Below are positions 34,567 to 46,071 of a stretch of DNA of 64,000 bases, piece after piece. Made by a program: the position numbers and the translations under genes. Position 1 is the first letter of the stretch; the number at the start of each line of letters is the position of its first letter. The notes under the pieces were generated by a model. The model was not told the DNA's origin and ran no database searches. It saw only the letters and a list, made by a program, of their open reading frames with translations. The stretch comes from Oryzias latipes (Eukaryota > Chordata > Actinopteri > Beloniformes > Adrianichthyidae). Location: assembly GCF_002234675.1 (NCBI RefSeq), contig NC_019866.2, positions 7,531,261-7,595,260 of the forward strand, read 5' to 3'.

Positions 34567-35358
34567 GTTTTATGGAAATGAAAATAAATAAACAAAAAAT
34601 TACAAAAATTAGTTGATTGGAAACTTTAAAAACGGATAAAAGATGAAGAAATGCACACTTTATACATACACATATACAAGCATATAAGAAAGGCGCAAGT
34701 ATGTAAAAAGTCTTGGGAAAAACAGGAAAAAACAGATTATTTTATTGACGGTGAGTCTTGATTTTTTTTTAGCTAATGTCTACTTTCGCTTTTCTTCTCT
34801 TGTCGTACTCTTTCTAGCTCTTTCCATGACTCAAACCAATGGACGCCTTTAAGTTTAATCTACGCGTCTGATTTCAACGTAGACATGAACGTGAACTGTC
34901 TTCAAAGAGACGTGGCTTCTCTAGAAAAACACCGCATTCAAGCCTCCGCGGTTACAAAAACTGTTTTGGGAACGTAAAATATAATATTGCGCTGGTATTT
35001 CGGTAACGTTCCTAAACCACCAGCAGCCTTTTTAATTTAATGTTTAACTTACCGCCGCTAACTAAATGTTTCATACTTACATAGATATGAAGATTAATGG
35101 TCGTGAAACTGTTGCTAAATTCAACTCATGTAATGTTAGCAATTCATGTCATAACGTTTACGTTAGCCTGCTGCATCACTGGACAACATTTTTTGGAAGA
35201 TCATTTTGAGAAGGAACTAAACCCAACGCGAAGGCCTTACGACGCTAATGTATTTTTAAAAACCGAACAAAATACAATCACTGATAATCATTAAACAGTT
35301 TACAATATTAAGGAAATACTTCAGCATTTTCCAAAAACCTACCATCCTGGGTCGCCAT
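31712..35358 (-). CDS. ubfd1: Ubiquitin domain-containing protein UBFD1
   Basis: A 285-residue protein with a ubiquitin-like domain; the human protein has been linked to NF-kappaB regulation. The seven coding exons are 35358-35343, 34186-33920, 33836-33628, 33553-33488, 33392-33287, 33205-33123 and 31822-31712, all GT-AG with unbroken phase. The short first exon (MATQDG) joins an acidic, low-complexity N-terminal segment. The ubiquitin-like domain starts at VDLKIIWNKNKYDLKIP and runs through KVMYKGLLPEDKTLREIK and KIMVVGSTINDV. The conserved C-terminal domain includes GGKVRLTFKLEQDQLWIG, ERTEKVPMGSIKN and VYWVPAQFVDAIKD, and ends GKWQYF. A start at 34169 inside exon 2 is possible, but exon 1 splices in frame and upstream of it. 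The gene is head-to-head with mfsd11. Confidence 0.95.
32390..32590 (+). mobile_element. RTE-type LINE 3' end remnant
   Basis: 'gaggaagaccaatgaggagg' followed by 'ttgatggatgtagtgaagga' and ending 'gaccctaaaagggagcaacc' with 'gaaaggcaaggaag' matches the degraded 3' end of fish RTE-type LINEs (the RRP-x-RR-x-MDVVKE coding tail and the 'gggagcagccgaaagaag' terminus). It lies in the last ubfd1 intron. Confidence 0.6.
32830..33050 (+). repeat. Family A fragment with a 3x28-bp tandem array
   Basis: A partial family A copy ('catgtttttgtggcattttt', 'ggaggacatgta', 'cattctgatgcatct') runs into three successive 28-bp units at 32953-32980, 32981-33008 and 33009-33036, each starting GTAGACGACTAGAT and ending GAACGTCTTAA. 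Units 2 and 3 are identical; unit 1 differs at one base. The unit itself looks like an internal piece of family A that has been amplified. Confidence 0.75.
34471..34562. repeat. (AT)n microsatellite
   Basis: About 46 uninterrupted AT units in ubfd1 intron 1. The run is prone to length error and cruciform formation. Confidence 0.95.
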
Positions 35359-36574
35359 GATGATTGTGTACAATCTGCTGTAGGTTGTGTCAAAGAGAGT
35401 AGAGGAAAAAAGAGGACTCTCTCCAGAAAAAAAAAAAAAAGAAAGATCGTGAACAATCCGACAAACGCTCGTCAATAAATTTACAAGACTTAAAACTAAA
35501 AATAACAATAAAAGGGTCTTAGATTTTTAGTGTAATTACCGCATGGGAACATTCAATGCTTAGGATAGTCTCATTAGAGAGCTGCGCATGCGACTCCAAG
35601 AATAATTTATCCTAAAAAATAAAGCAGCTCATAATTTATAATCTAACTATAATATGAAACACTGAAACTTAAAAAAGTAGAATATTACTTTATTAAATAA
35701 AAGAGGGAAAATATTATAATTGAAAAGACTCACGGCAAATAATTGTGCTGTTTTGTAGCAAACCCGGAAGTGAGTCACAGTTAGTCATTCTAATTTGACA
35801 CGGTTCTTTGTTGCAACGCCGGCATTGCAGCAAAAGCCACAAAGCATCTTACGATAGCATTTAAAGGCATACAACTTGTTCTTTTAGTTGTTGTTGTTTT
35901 AAGGAATTTTAAATGCACAATAATAACAAATAACAATAAAATGCCGTTTGTTTCTTTTAGAGGCGGGTTTTAAATCCAAATAATAAAATATCCCAACGTG
36001 TTGTTTTTTTTTAACAACTCCCTTTTTTTAAAGTATATTTAAAAAAAAAACAAATACTTTAAATTATTTTATGTATTTATCGTCGACTTATTATTCAATC
36101 TTTTGTTTAAAAATAAAACCTTATGGCATCTAACAATAACAAACGGAGGTATACATGTTCACCTCTGGACGGCAGCAAAGATATGTAGTAATTTTTGATA
36201 AAGACGAAGAAGCAGCAGAGGAGAAATAAAAAAACAAAAAAAAAAAACTTCTGACGGTTAGTGACGACATCCGTGACGACGAGGCAGAGGGGTAAAAAAG
36301 AAAACAGAAAGGGGGGAAAACTGGATGTAATGAAAGTCACAAGTTGTCATGTGTACTTTGTAAATTATGAGAAGGAAGTGTCCTTCTGAATGTGCTGCAC
36401 TGTTACTTTCTTTGTGCACCCCACGGTCTCTGCTCCGGTTGAAGTGTAACCAAACTTCATTTCAATGCATGTACTCAAGTCCGTGTGGAAATATTAAGTT
36501 CCAGCTTAACCAACGCAACTGTTTTAGCAGAAGCAACCACATTGAACATGTGTTTGGAGGAATAAGAAGACAGC
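35359..36574. promoter_or_regulatory. Divergent promoter region of ubfd1 and mfsd11
   Basis: A 1.2-kb gap separates two opposed start codons. It contains an NRF1-like TGCGCATGCG (35583-35592) and an ETS-type CCGGAAGT overlapping TGAGTCAC (35764-35778), with no clear TATA box. These suit a housekeeping promoter serving ubfd1, mfsd11 or both. Much of the rest is A/T-rich filler. An upstream ATG at 36367 opens a 98-codon frame that overlaps the mfsd11 start out of frame. Confidence 0.5.
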
Positions 36575-39500
36575 ATGGCAGACAGGAGGACTTACAACGT
36601 CGTGATTTTAGGTTTGGGGTTTCTGTTCATTTTCACCGCTTTCACCACCTGTGGAAACGTTGAAGTAAGTCAAACTTGTGTAATCTATCATGAAGAACAA
36701 TAACTTCAATGTCGCTTTGTGTTTCTGTTTTGTGATGAAAACAGATAACTTTGGAAAAACTCAGAAAATCCCCCACTCCTTCTTCACCTAAGTTTGTAAC
36801 AATGTAAAATAACTTGCATATATATTCTATAATCTTTTTTTTTTATTGTGAATGCAGATTTTATTATATTTTTTAAAGTACAAACGTTGACAGCAGGATA
36901 AAGGTCAGCATCGGAAGTATGTCAGGCGAAGCTCGTGTTTCTGATTTTCTAAATGGTCATTAAATAAGCAGCAGATGCATGACTGCGGACCATGATCTGA
37001 ACTAGATTACTCTTTTTCTCTCTTATTTTAGCAAACTGTAGTGAAAAGTCTGGACAATTCTACTTTTACTGGGAGTGGGTACCACAGGTAGACAAAATAT
37101 CATTGTTATTTATTATTATTATTATTACTTTAAATGATAGTTTTTACTTTCTGCATAAGAAAAGGCTTTTTATTTTGTTTTGTTTTTTCTCACTCCTTTG
37201 CAGTCTCGGCATCATTTATGGAGTTTTTTCTTTCTCCAATCTGATTGCACCAACTGTTGTAAAAGTTATTGGTGCAAAAGTGTCCATGTTTCTGAGTGGT
37301 CTTCTATACAGGTAAGTAGGGAGGAGCTCAAATGTGACATTTTTCAGGACTGATGCTGAAATATTTGGTTTATTATTACTATATGTGTGTCTAGTGGTTA
37401 CATTGCAGTGTTTATCATCCCCTCCACCTGGTCCTTTTACTTGACCTCCGTACTTATTGGCATCGGAGCAGCCTGTAAGTTCTTTTCTTCTTCCTTTTAA
37501 ACTATCATAACGCCATCAAAAAAGTAGGGTTTTAAATATAAATTTATGTAATTTAAGTTAACAAAAATGAGTATTTGTTGATCTGATGGGTTTTGGAGTA
37601 CTTCCAATTATATTTTTATTTTCTATCAGTATTTTCGTAAAAAAAAGAAACCATCAAAAATCCTACTATAATTTCCCTGGAACGAAACATTTATTCATGC
37701 CTCACTTCCTCCTCCAACATTAGTGTTCAGTGATTGTTTTAGTGCATGTGCAGTCACATCCCGTTTACCAAAATGTGCATATGATCCCTGGAGAAAGCTG
37801 GTGTTTCAACAAAAGCACAAGAAATTGAGGCATGTAAGTACTTAGTTGCCTCAGGCTGCTGCAGCCCCTGAAAGCTCAAATTCTGTTTTCAAAAATCAAA
37901 GTAATGAGTAATCATGCATACAGGGATTATCACGGATGGGATATGATGATGATGGTGATGATGCTATAAACAGGGTGTCTTTAATTAAACCTTAAATGGG
38001 TTAGGGACTACTTCTCTAAGTGATGCACCGCACTTTGAGCTCTGCTCATGAAGGTTAGTAGAAAGGAAAATATATTTGAGTTTGTAAAAGGAAAATTAGG
38101 AACATGTATTCATAAATATATGAGACACAGCCTCTGATCACTCCTGTGTAATGACTTTTTTTATTATAACCCTCTGTGGTCGTATGTTAATGCATTTTTT
38201 ACCTACATAGTACCAAAGATTCTTTCTTAATGTGTGTAATTAACTGACTATTACATAGTTTTCCCTCCACTCTGCTGTCTCACAGTGCTATGGACCGCTC
38301 AAGGAGAATTTCTGATAGAAAACTCAGAAGCATCAACCATCAACAGGAATACTGGGATGTTCTGGGCTCTCCTCCAGTGCAGGTATGCAGCTACGTCTGT
38401 GTATTTTCAGCATCTATTGTGACCCTCAATAACTGCAATTGAACCCCTCTGACAATTATTGATCAGTGTGCACGTCCTATTTTTTTAACCTGCTTGCTTA
38501 AAAATGCTTCTCGGATGCAGGTAACAAGGTAAGGAAAGTTTAATTAGTTTGCATTTTTTATCAAATTGTGTGCGACACCAACTATTGCTGACAAAAAGGG
38601 TTTTATTTGGATTGTTTAACCTTTCAAAGTATGACATAATCACAGTCTTTAATTGAGCTAACTGTGTAGAGGTGAGGTCTTGCATTATCTGTGAGCCCAG
38701 AAACACAGAGATGAGGGAGGAGATTTGCAAATGTCTGCAATAATTAACGGATTTCTCTGGTTTCAGGTAAAATTTATTTCATCAAAGCTTTTCTATGACA
38801 CAAATACCACCAGCATGTTTCCGTCTGCTCCTGATTCTCAATGATTTAACTAAAGAATTATTCAGAAATGCAATTTTAAGTTTAATTTTCTTTGTGTGTG
38901 TCTTCCATCATAATAAAAAAAAGCACCACAAACATAATTTTCATCAGAGTGGGTCTTTAAGGAAGCAGTTTTATAGCAAAGTATATCCATAAAATAGCAC
39001 AAATATACACAACTTTTAGAAGCGCAGGCACTTTTCTATAAATCAAAAAATAGTTTTGAACAATTGACAAGCCTACAGATTGTCACAAATTAAGACCACA
39101 AACCTTAAAATAGAATTTGTTACCTTGTAAGCATTTTTTTTTATTTTGTTGCTTAAATCATCAAAGTTTAGGCAATGAAAAAGAAATGCAACATAATAAA
39201 TGCTGCAAACCTAAAGCACAGAGATGATTTACAAAAGAGGTAATGGAGTTCCTCAAACCTAGTTACTGCAGTGCATATGAACGCTATAAACGGATTTTTC
39301 TTGAAACCAAATCTCCATAAAAAAAAATGACTTCAGTTAATTGGAACCAATCAAACACACCCACTATCTCATCTGCGTTTCTAACTTTCTCCAGTATCAG
39401 CAATAACTTGGTTTTATTAACTTGCAATGCTGCAGTATGAAAACTGCCCAGAGTGAGGGAACAGTGGACATGTGCTTCTTTGACTCACATGTCTCTAAGG

Positions 39501-42500
39501 TTTATTCTTGTATTAATTTCCTGTAAGGAGTTTATAATAGCACATTGAGCCTTTGTTTGGATTCTAGACAAGCTGCGTTTCTATTTTTTATGTTTTTGGG
39601 ATGTTGCTGTGCGTAGGAGTAAAATGGCTTCCCGTAAATAAAAGGGCCCTGTTCTACCGCAAAACATCATTTTCATGTTTCAAGGTGAAATGATAATGCA
39701 GATTCTAGAAGGTCCAGCTTGCATAATGAGCATGAAATGTTGTCAATGCCTGTAACTCATGATGTTTACATTTTTGCAGCATGCTGTTTGGGAATCTGTA
39801 CATTTATTTGGACTGGAATGGAGAAACTGAGATATCAGGTAAAATCATAATGCAGTGATGCTTTTTTTTTAAAAATTTGCACAAGTCCCACCGTAACATT
39901 CTGATGATTTCAGAAAGCAGCAGGAGAAACATCTTTCTCTTCCTGCTGGTGGCCTCTGTCCTCGGCACGCTCAGCTTCCTGGTGTTGAGAAAGAGCCACA
40001 ACGAAGAGGAGATGCTCTCCGAAGAAGAAGGGCAATCGCTGCTCTCAGCTCGCACAATGTAAACAACCATCCTTTTGAAAAAATATACCTGTTTTCACCT
40101 TGCAATAAAAGAAGAGACGATCAAAACTGACACTCAGGAAGGACACGAAGGATTTAGAAAGAAGAAAAAAAACAGTTGGAAAAAAAACCAAACACCTGAG
40201 GTTTTCCAAGATGATTCAAGATTGTAGTGGTGCAGGAGATTTAAACCACTTTTGCCCTTCACAAAAAAGACAATTTTTCTCTAGATCAGTGCAATTTTGA
40301 CAGTCAAGCTCAATCATAGCACTTTACACAAGTAGCAGGCAATCAGGCAGATCCAGAGAAACTGGGATGGAGACTTTTTGAGAGTGACATGGATAGCCCT
40401 CAACGCTCCTTTTTCAGTGTTTTATGAATCTAAGTCAAAGTTTAAGACAAAAATCTTGAAATGACAGTCAAAGCCGACTCAAAGTCAGGAGAAAGTCAAC
40501 TACAGTTAATCCACTGATTACATATACGTCCTGTTAGCTTGCCAGCAGGAATAAAACAAATTCTCCTCATCTGTTTCTGTTTGGGAGCAGATTGTGTTTG
40601 AAACACTTTTTCGTTTTGATCCCTGCTTATTGGCTGAGTTTGAGACTAAACACTGACTCCAGCAGAAAAACAAGGAATCCTGCAGGGAGAAATCCTCCCA
40701 CCTCTTTGATTTGCAAACAACCAATTATTATTATTTTTTTTTTGTTTTTCCATGCGTGCTGCTCACTGCTGTTGATGAATTACAGTGTGATTGATGATAA
40801 TTTTGACTTTGTTTCTGCGATTTAGGTACAAGAGCAGAGCAAACAGCGCACTGCAGGATGCAAAGTCAGAATTCAGTAAGTTTGAAAAAGAAAGACATAC
40901 TTTTTTTTGAAAAATAGGAATAAGAATTGCATGTTTTTTTTATAGAAACATAATTAAGTTAAACTTAATAAAAATGGAGTTTTAACATGCTCTTGTAGTT
41001 TTTTTCTAAACATCTATTAAGAAAAATGTGCTCAAAATTAGATTTCTGAGTATTTCTTTGTTCAGATTGTTGTGAATCAGGGACAGAAAAAAAAATGCTG
41101 TTGGAAAAAAATAATTTGTGATGTAAATATGCTGGGCGGGCCACAAGCTCCCTGCTCCGCAACAGGGAGGGGAAGGGGGGGCGGGGTTGCACTGCACCAA
41201 AGTTTCCACCCACATCTCAGAGGTGAACGTCTAATAAACACCTGCTGCCGCTCAGCAGAAACTATGTCCTGGAAAATGGCACAGGTTTTCTGGTTTGGGC
41301 GAAAAATGGCAAAATCATAATTAAAAGACCACTAGGAAGATTTTTATAATCTTTTAATTGTTTTTTACAACAGCGCTTAAGATGATTGGAGTGAGTCTTC
41401 AAGTTTCGATATAAACATTTGAAATATATGCTGGTGTCTTTGGAGAAATGGGACACTGAAATCCAAAATTGATCAGATTTGAAGTATAAATAAGTCCATT
41501 CCATAAAAAGAAATATGCAAAATTTAATTTAATTACTTACTAAGAGGTTGATTTATACTTTTATTTGATACTCACTTGTTTTCATTATAGTTCTTTGAAA
41601 AAGAAAGCTTTCATTGTTGGTTTCTAACTATTAACTTGAGCTCAGTCATGTAGCCTCCATCCAGAAGTGTTTACTTAGGTGAAAGTTGCCGTCATGTACA
41701 CAAAAATCCCCAAATATCACAACGAAGTGCACAGAGACTGTCAGGATTCGAGTTTATCTAAGATGATCTCTGCGTTTGTGGGGTGAAAAACACTCCCCCC
41801 CCCCCGACCCTTACCCACTATTTGGAAAATCAGATTGCTCTTTGTGTCGCGCGTGTTCCCCATTTGCCGGTACCCTGGCGTACACCCACCTCAGAGATAA
41901 CCGCTTTATCAGAGATGCGTTCGTGTCAGGAAAGGGCATCAAAGTGTACACAAACAAATCCAGTGGGATCGCTGTTTAGAAAAAACGACAGTGTCGGTCT
42001 CTCCTGGGAGCTTTTCTGTCTGCATTCCAATGTGGCGGATTGCCACAGATGATTTCTCCATGTTTGCTGCCTTTGAACTAATTGTCAGAGGAATGTTTGC
42101 ATTTGGATTTAAGCGCAAAGCTGAAGTCTGCTGTCTTTCAGAAACCATCCTGCACCTCCTGAAGACTAAAACCATCCTGCTTCTGAGTCCTTGCATGGCA
42201 TACAGTGGTCAGAAAAACAGCCATTTACGAACTCCACTTTAGTTTTTAATAGAGGACATGCAGCAACAGCAAGCATGCATTATTGTTCTTCAGGCCTGGA
42301 GCTGGCATTCTACAGTGGGGTGTATGGAACCTGTATCGGAGCGACTACACATTTTGGAGAAGCAGCCAAAGGCTTGATCGGGATCTCTGGGATTGTGGTA
42401 GGCGTTGGAGAAATCGTAGGTGGGTTACTTTCCTCTCGGAAAGCAAGCTCCCGTGAAGCTCGGATTGAAAGTGTTCCCTCTGACCCATCAGGTGGCGGCC

Positions 42501-43308
42501 TCTTCGGTCTGCTGTGTAAGAACAGCCGCTTCAGACGGACCTCTGTGGTGTTTCTGGGAATGGTCGTCCACTTCATCGCTTCCTATTTGATTTTCCTTAA
42601 CATCCCGGCTGATGCACCCATCGTCCTGGAAACCACCACGCAGCTGAGCCCGTATCTGAACCCAAGGTGGGGGAGCTTTTCTGAAAATGGCTGGCAGGAG
42701 GTCGGTGGTATTAACTTGAGCTGTGTGTTCTCTACCAGCGTGTCCATCGCTCTGCTGTGCAGCTTCCTACTCGGACTTGGAGACAGTTGCTTCAACACGC
42801 AGCTCTACAGTATTCTAGGCCACGTCTATGCCGAAGAAAGCATGCCGGCTTTCGCCATCTTCAAATTCATCCAGGTAATCTGCGCTCGCCTTCCAGAGAT
42901 GTAAGCTGAGCCAAGCAGAGCTCGATCAAACCACTCTGCTGCCAGGAAGGAAATAAATTCACCTGTAGCCTTATCAAAAAGGGGGTTTGTAACCACTTTT
43001 TGTCTTAAAACTACTCACAGCAAGCTGACTTTCTCAAGAGCATCCTCTTGTTTTGCTTGTTAAAAGAAAAACAAGGAAAATCTGCTGTGAGGTGAGAGGA
43101 TGTGAAATGCCAGGAAATGAGCTCTTACCTGTGGATTTTGTGTGTCCTTTGTTAGTCTGTTAGTGCGGCAGTGGCTTTCTTCTACAGCGGTTACCTCATG
43201 CTGATGTGGCAGCTCCTGCTGATGGTCATCCTGGGATTCACTGGAACCCTCTGCTTCTTCGTGGTGGAAAGGATGCAGGACGTATTTGTGGATCCACAAG
43301 AATATTAA
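36575..43308 (+). CDS. mfsd11: UNC93-like protein MFSD11
   Basis: A polytopic membrane protein of the UNC93/major facilitator type, 446 residues; its substrate is not established. The 13 coding exons are 36575-36664, 37032-37087, 37204-37311, 37395-37474, 38286-38382, 39780-39838, 39914-40058, 40826-40875, 42142-42207, 42294-42419, 42492-42666, 42739-42874 and 43156-43308. Diagnostic parts are the N-terminal helix ending FTTCGNVE, IIYGVFSFSNLIAP, WTAQGEFLIEN, FWALLQCSMLFGNLYIY, SGVYGTCIGAT, LCSFLLGLGDSCFNTQL and FAIFKFIQSVSAAVAFFYS. Hydrophobic stretches are spread along the whole protein. Two 72-nt introns (42420-42491 and 42667-42738) have no stop and are in frame, so a naive reading merges them into one exon; removing them restores the family alignment and length. 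The donor after 42207 is weak (GTCAGA). The gene converges on kdm8. Confidence 0.93.
40970..41355 (+). repeat. Dispersed repeat family A, internally deleted copy
   Basis: In the large mfsd11 intron the family A landmarks 'gtgaatcagggacaga', 'gggccacaagctccctgctc', 'gcagaaactatgtcctg' and the right-end block 'aattaaaagaccactaggaa' occur in order. The middle third is missing. Confidence 0.6.
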
Positions 43309-43783
43309 GATCTTCCAGCTACTTTTTTTTTTCCTTTTCTGGGAAACCTTTTCTACTTTTTTTAGCCAGAAAACCTAGATTGTTTATTTTTGTGTCATTG
43401 CTTTAAGTTTAGACAGAAGGCTGCAGAGAAGTCTAAAGTATCCCATGGTTATGAAGATGTGCACATCCTCCTTTTGCAGATTTTCCTTATCGCTCAGCTG
43501 TACATGGAGGTTATTTATGTTTGATCTCATCAGCTGAGCTGCACTTGACTCGTAGGCTTTGATAATCCCTTTATCTTGCTTTGTGCTGCCCCTCCAGCTC
43601 AGGTTTGTGGAAAAAATAGTACAAGGTAAAGTCCTTAAATAAAAAAATCGCTTTAGTGTTCGTTTATAATAGTTAAAAGCTAAAACTTAAATGTCTATTA
43701 ATGCTTGACAATCACTGCCTTTTGATGTTTTTATACACTTTTGATATTTGTATTGCTTTCTTCTGTTTTGTGACCTTTCAGTG

Positions 43784-43789
43784 AATAAA
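43784..43789 (+). terminator. mfsd11 polyadenylation signal
   Basis: AATAAA lies about 480 nt past the mfsd11 stop codon, with a T-rich downstream segment. Confidence 0.7.
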
Positions 43790-44083
43790 GGTTTTCCTAT
43801 TTTGAACTGCTTAAGCTGTTTTGTCCGGATCAGATGACATTAAACACAACTAATGATTTAACCTATTAAATAATAAGTAACACTTTATGCTATGGGCCCC
43901 TTTATTAATGCTACATAATCATGCTTAATAATGCATTAACTGACATTAATAAACGGGCCCTAAATAATAGTTTCCAAGATTTTGTTTGTATGAATTTAGC
44001 CAAATTGTTTTTTTGTCTCTCTCTGTAAAAATTGCTAGAGTAGTTTTAAAAATCGGAATGAAAATGAAAATAAATGCATTGAA

Positions 44084-44288
44084 CCCTTGAGCTATCTTAG
44101 ATGACACCACCCTTGCATTGACGTGTTCTCCCTACAATGACAATGGTGGATAAAGGTGGAAAGATTTCATGTAATCCATGGACACCAGTGAAGATCACAA
44201 ATCATTGAAGAAAAAAGGTTCAGAGCACTGTCTAGTGGGTCTACATGACCCAACTCCCAATGTTAAAGTGCCTAGGAAAGCACAAGGG
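44084..44288. mobile_element. piggyBac-like MITE, copy 1
   Basis: The element begins CCCTTGAGCTATCTTAG and ends CCTAGGAAAGCACAAGGG, forming imperfect terminal inverted repeats. The flanks (TGAA and TTAC) look like mutated TTAA. A 93-bp interior segment (44151-44243) is identical by eye to copy 2. No transposase is present. Confidence 0.7.
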
Positions 44289-44986
44289 TTACTAAATTAA
44301 ATTATAAACTTTTTTTAACCCTGAAAAGTCCACTACATCAAATTATAAGAAAAGTCAAATGTTTTGGAATTAAAAATGTTTTTTTAATTGGAATATATAT
44401 ATATTTTAATTGATATAAAGTACCAATAATGACCCACTGTGTAATTTGCTAAGTTTTTGCTCACAATAATGTTAGTTAAAGATGTAATACTTTTGGCACA
44501 AGTGTTAATAAAAAAAAAAAAAAACACCTATTTCTCAAATTTGATCCACATATTCTTACAATTGTTTATCTATAGTAAAAGAATGAATTCTAAACAATTA
44601 AACATTCAATACAGGAAGTAGTCATTCAAAAGAATGACAATTAGTTATTCTCACCATCAAGTTTTCAAGAGGGTTTTTGAAGTTTCATGGAAGCAGCCAT
44701 TCTAAAATGAGCACCACTGCCCCTAGTGGAACGATAATGCATAACAGGGCAGAAAACTTGGATATGAAGTACAACAGGTTTTTAAGGAAAGTTTGGATCA
44801 TGCTAATGAGATAGGGGTCTCAGAAATGCCTGTATCAAATAGGATACTGAGGGTCATATAGGGTTGAAGAATGCAAAATCAAAATTTCCTCAAAGCAGGA
44901 TATATATGGCTTTATATAAATCATTTAGACGGGATATGTCTATAACCTGAGCAGACATGGTTTCTCTTCTATTTGTACATATTTAA

Positions 44987-45184
44987 CCTTTGTGCTATCT
45001 TAGATGACCCCACCCTTACATTTACGTGTACCATGAAAAAGGGGTATAAAGGTGGAAAGATTTCATGTAATCCATGGACACCAGTGAAGATCACAAATCA
45101 TTGAAGAAAAAAGGTTCAGAGCACTGTCTAGTGGGTCTAGATGACCCAACTCCTAACGTTAAAGTACCTAGGATAGCACAAGGG
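44987..45184. mobile_element. piggyBac-like MITE, copy 2
   Basis: A 198-bp element begins CCTTTGTGCTATCTTAG and ends CCTAGGATAGCACAAGGG. It is flanked on both sides by TTAA (44983-44986 and 45185-45188), the target duplication typical of piggyBac elements. It is the better-preserved relative of the copy 0.9 kb to the left, in the same orientation. Confidence 0.8.
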
Positions 45185-46053
45185 TTAAATGCACCTAAAC
45201 GGTTCTTGTTTCTGCTCATTTGCTATAAAATCCCCACATCTCTTTAGCCACACCTGCCTGTTCCAGCCCTGCGTTCCCAGAGCAGCATTGAAGCCGTCTG
45301 TGCGTTTGTTTGAAAAGCAGAACAAATGTACACATCAGGGCCAATCTGTTTAGGTCTGTCACATTTTCACATCAAAACTGCAAAAGATTTAATTGAAAAA
45401 CACCATTGGGATAAACAAATGGTGCTTAAACCACGCTGCTGGTTCCCCCAAATGTAATCGTGTTTTTAGTTTAGGAAAACAGCTGGGCTGATAGTGTGTA
45501 GATATTTTACATTGGGGCAAAAAAAATAATAATTTGTTATTCATGGCTTCTGAAGGTTGTGCCACCTAAAAAGAAGCGATCTGTCATGTTTATTTTATTA
45601 CATTTTATTAAAAATTTTATTAAATTTTTATTTTCTGCATCATTGTACAAATACATTCTTTAGAAAAATCATACAATGTGATTTTGTGGATTATTTTTTT
45701 CATGTTGTGTTTCACAATTAAAGTGTACCTCGTATCCTTGAAGTCTACGTTTACTTAAGAGAAAAGCTTTTTTACAAACTACCCAAAATGAAAATAAAAA
45801 ATCGAGTTTTGTTAGAATTTCTAAATTGTATCAAAAATTCTGTTATAGTGATAAAGGCTGTGGTGCAGCCCTGTGACCCTGAAAGGGAACAAACAGATTA
45901 GAAGATGAATGTTCCCTAATAATAGAACTATGTCAAGTAAGATTTACAGAAACTACTTAAAAGAAAAAAGACAAACAGGTAAGGGACATTTTTTGTGTTT
46001 TCAGTGCTTAAAACACACATGAGCCATTAACTGTCAGTTGTCCAGATCATATT

Positions 46054-46059
46054 TTTATT
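46054..46059 (-). terminator. Nearest candidate kdm8 polyadenylation signal
   Basis: TTTATT (AATAAA on the minus strand) lies only about 13 nt past the kdm8 stop codon. More signals occur near 45.59-45.63 kb, so the used site is uncertain. Confidence 0.35.
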
Positions 46060-46071
46060 GGAAATCTGTCG

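Larger units (their letters stand above)
43309..46071. other. Convergent intergenic region, mfsd11 to kdm8
   Basis: It starts with the mfsd11 3' UTR. Two related piggyBac-like MITEs follow at 44084-44288 and 44987-45184. A LINE/SINE tail fragment lies at about 45870-45910. No gene is seen. Confidence 0.6.

Noticed and set aside
34249-34581. 110-codon frame ending in an Ile-Tyr run
   Set aside because: The run is the translated (AT)n microsatellite.
42191-42904. Single long coding exon of mfsd11 across 42294-42874
   Set aside because: The frame is open, but two 72-nt GT-AG segments add residues absent from the family. Removing them restores alignment and length.
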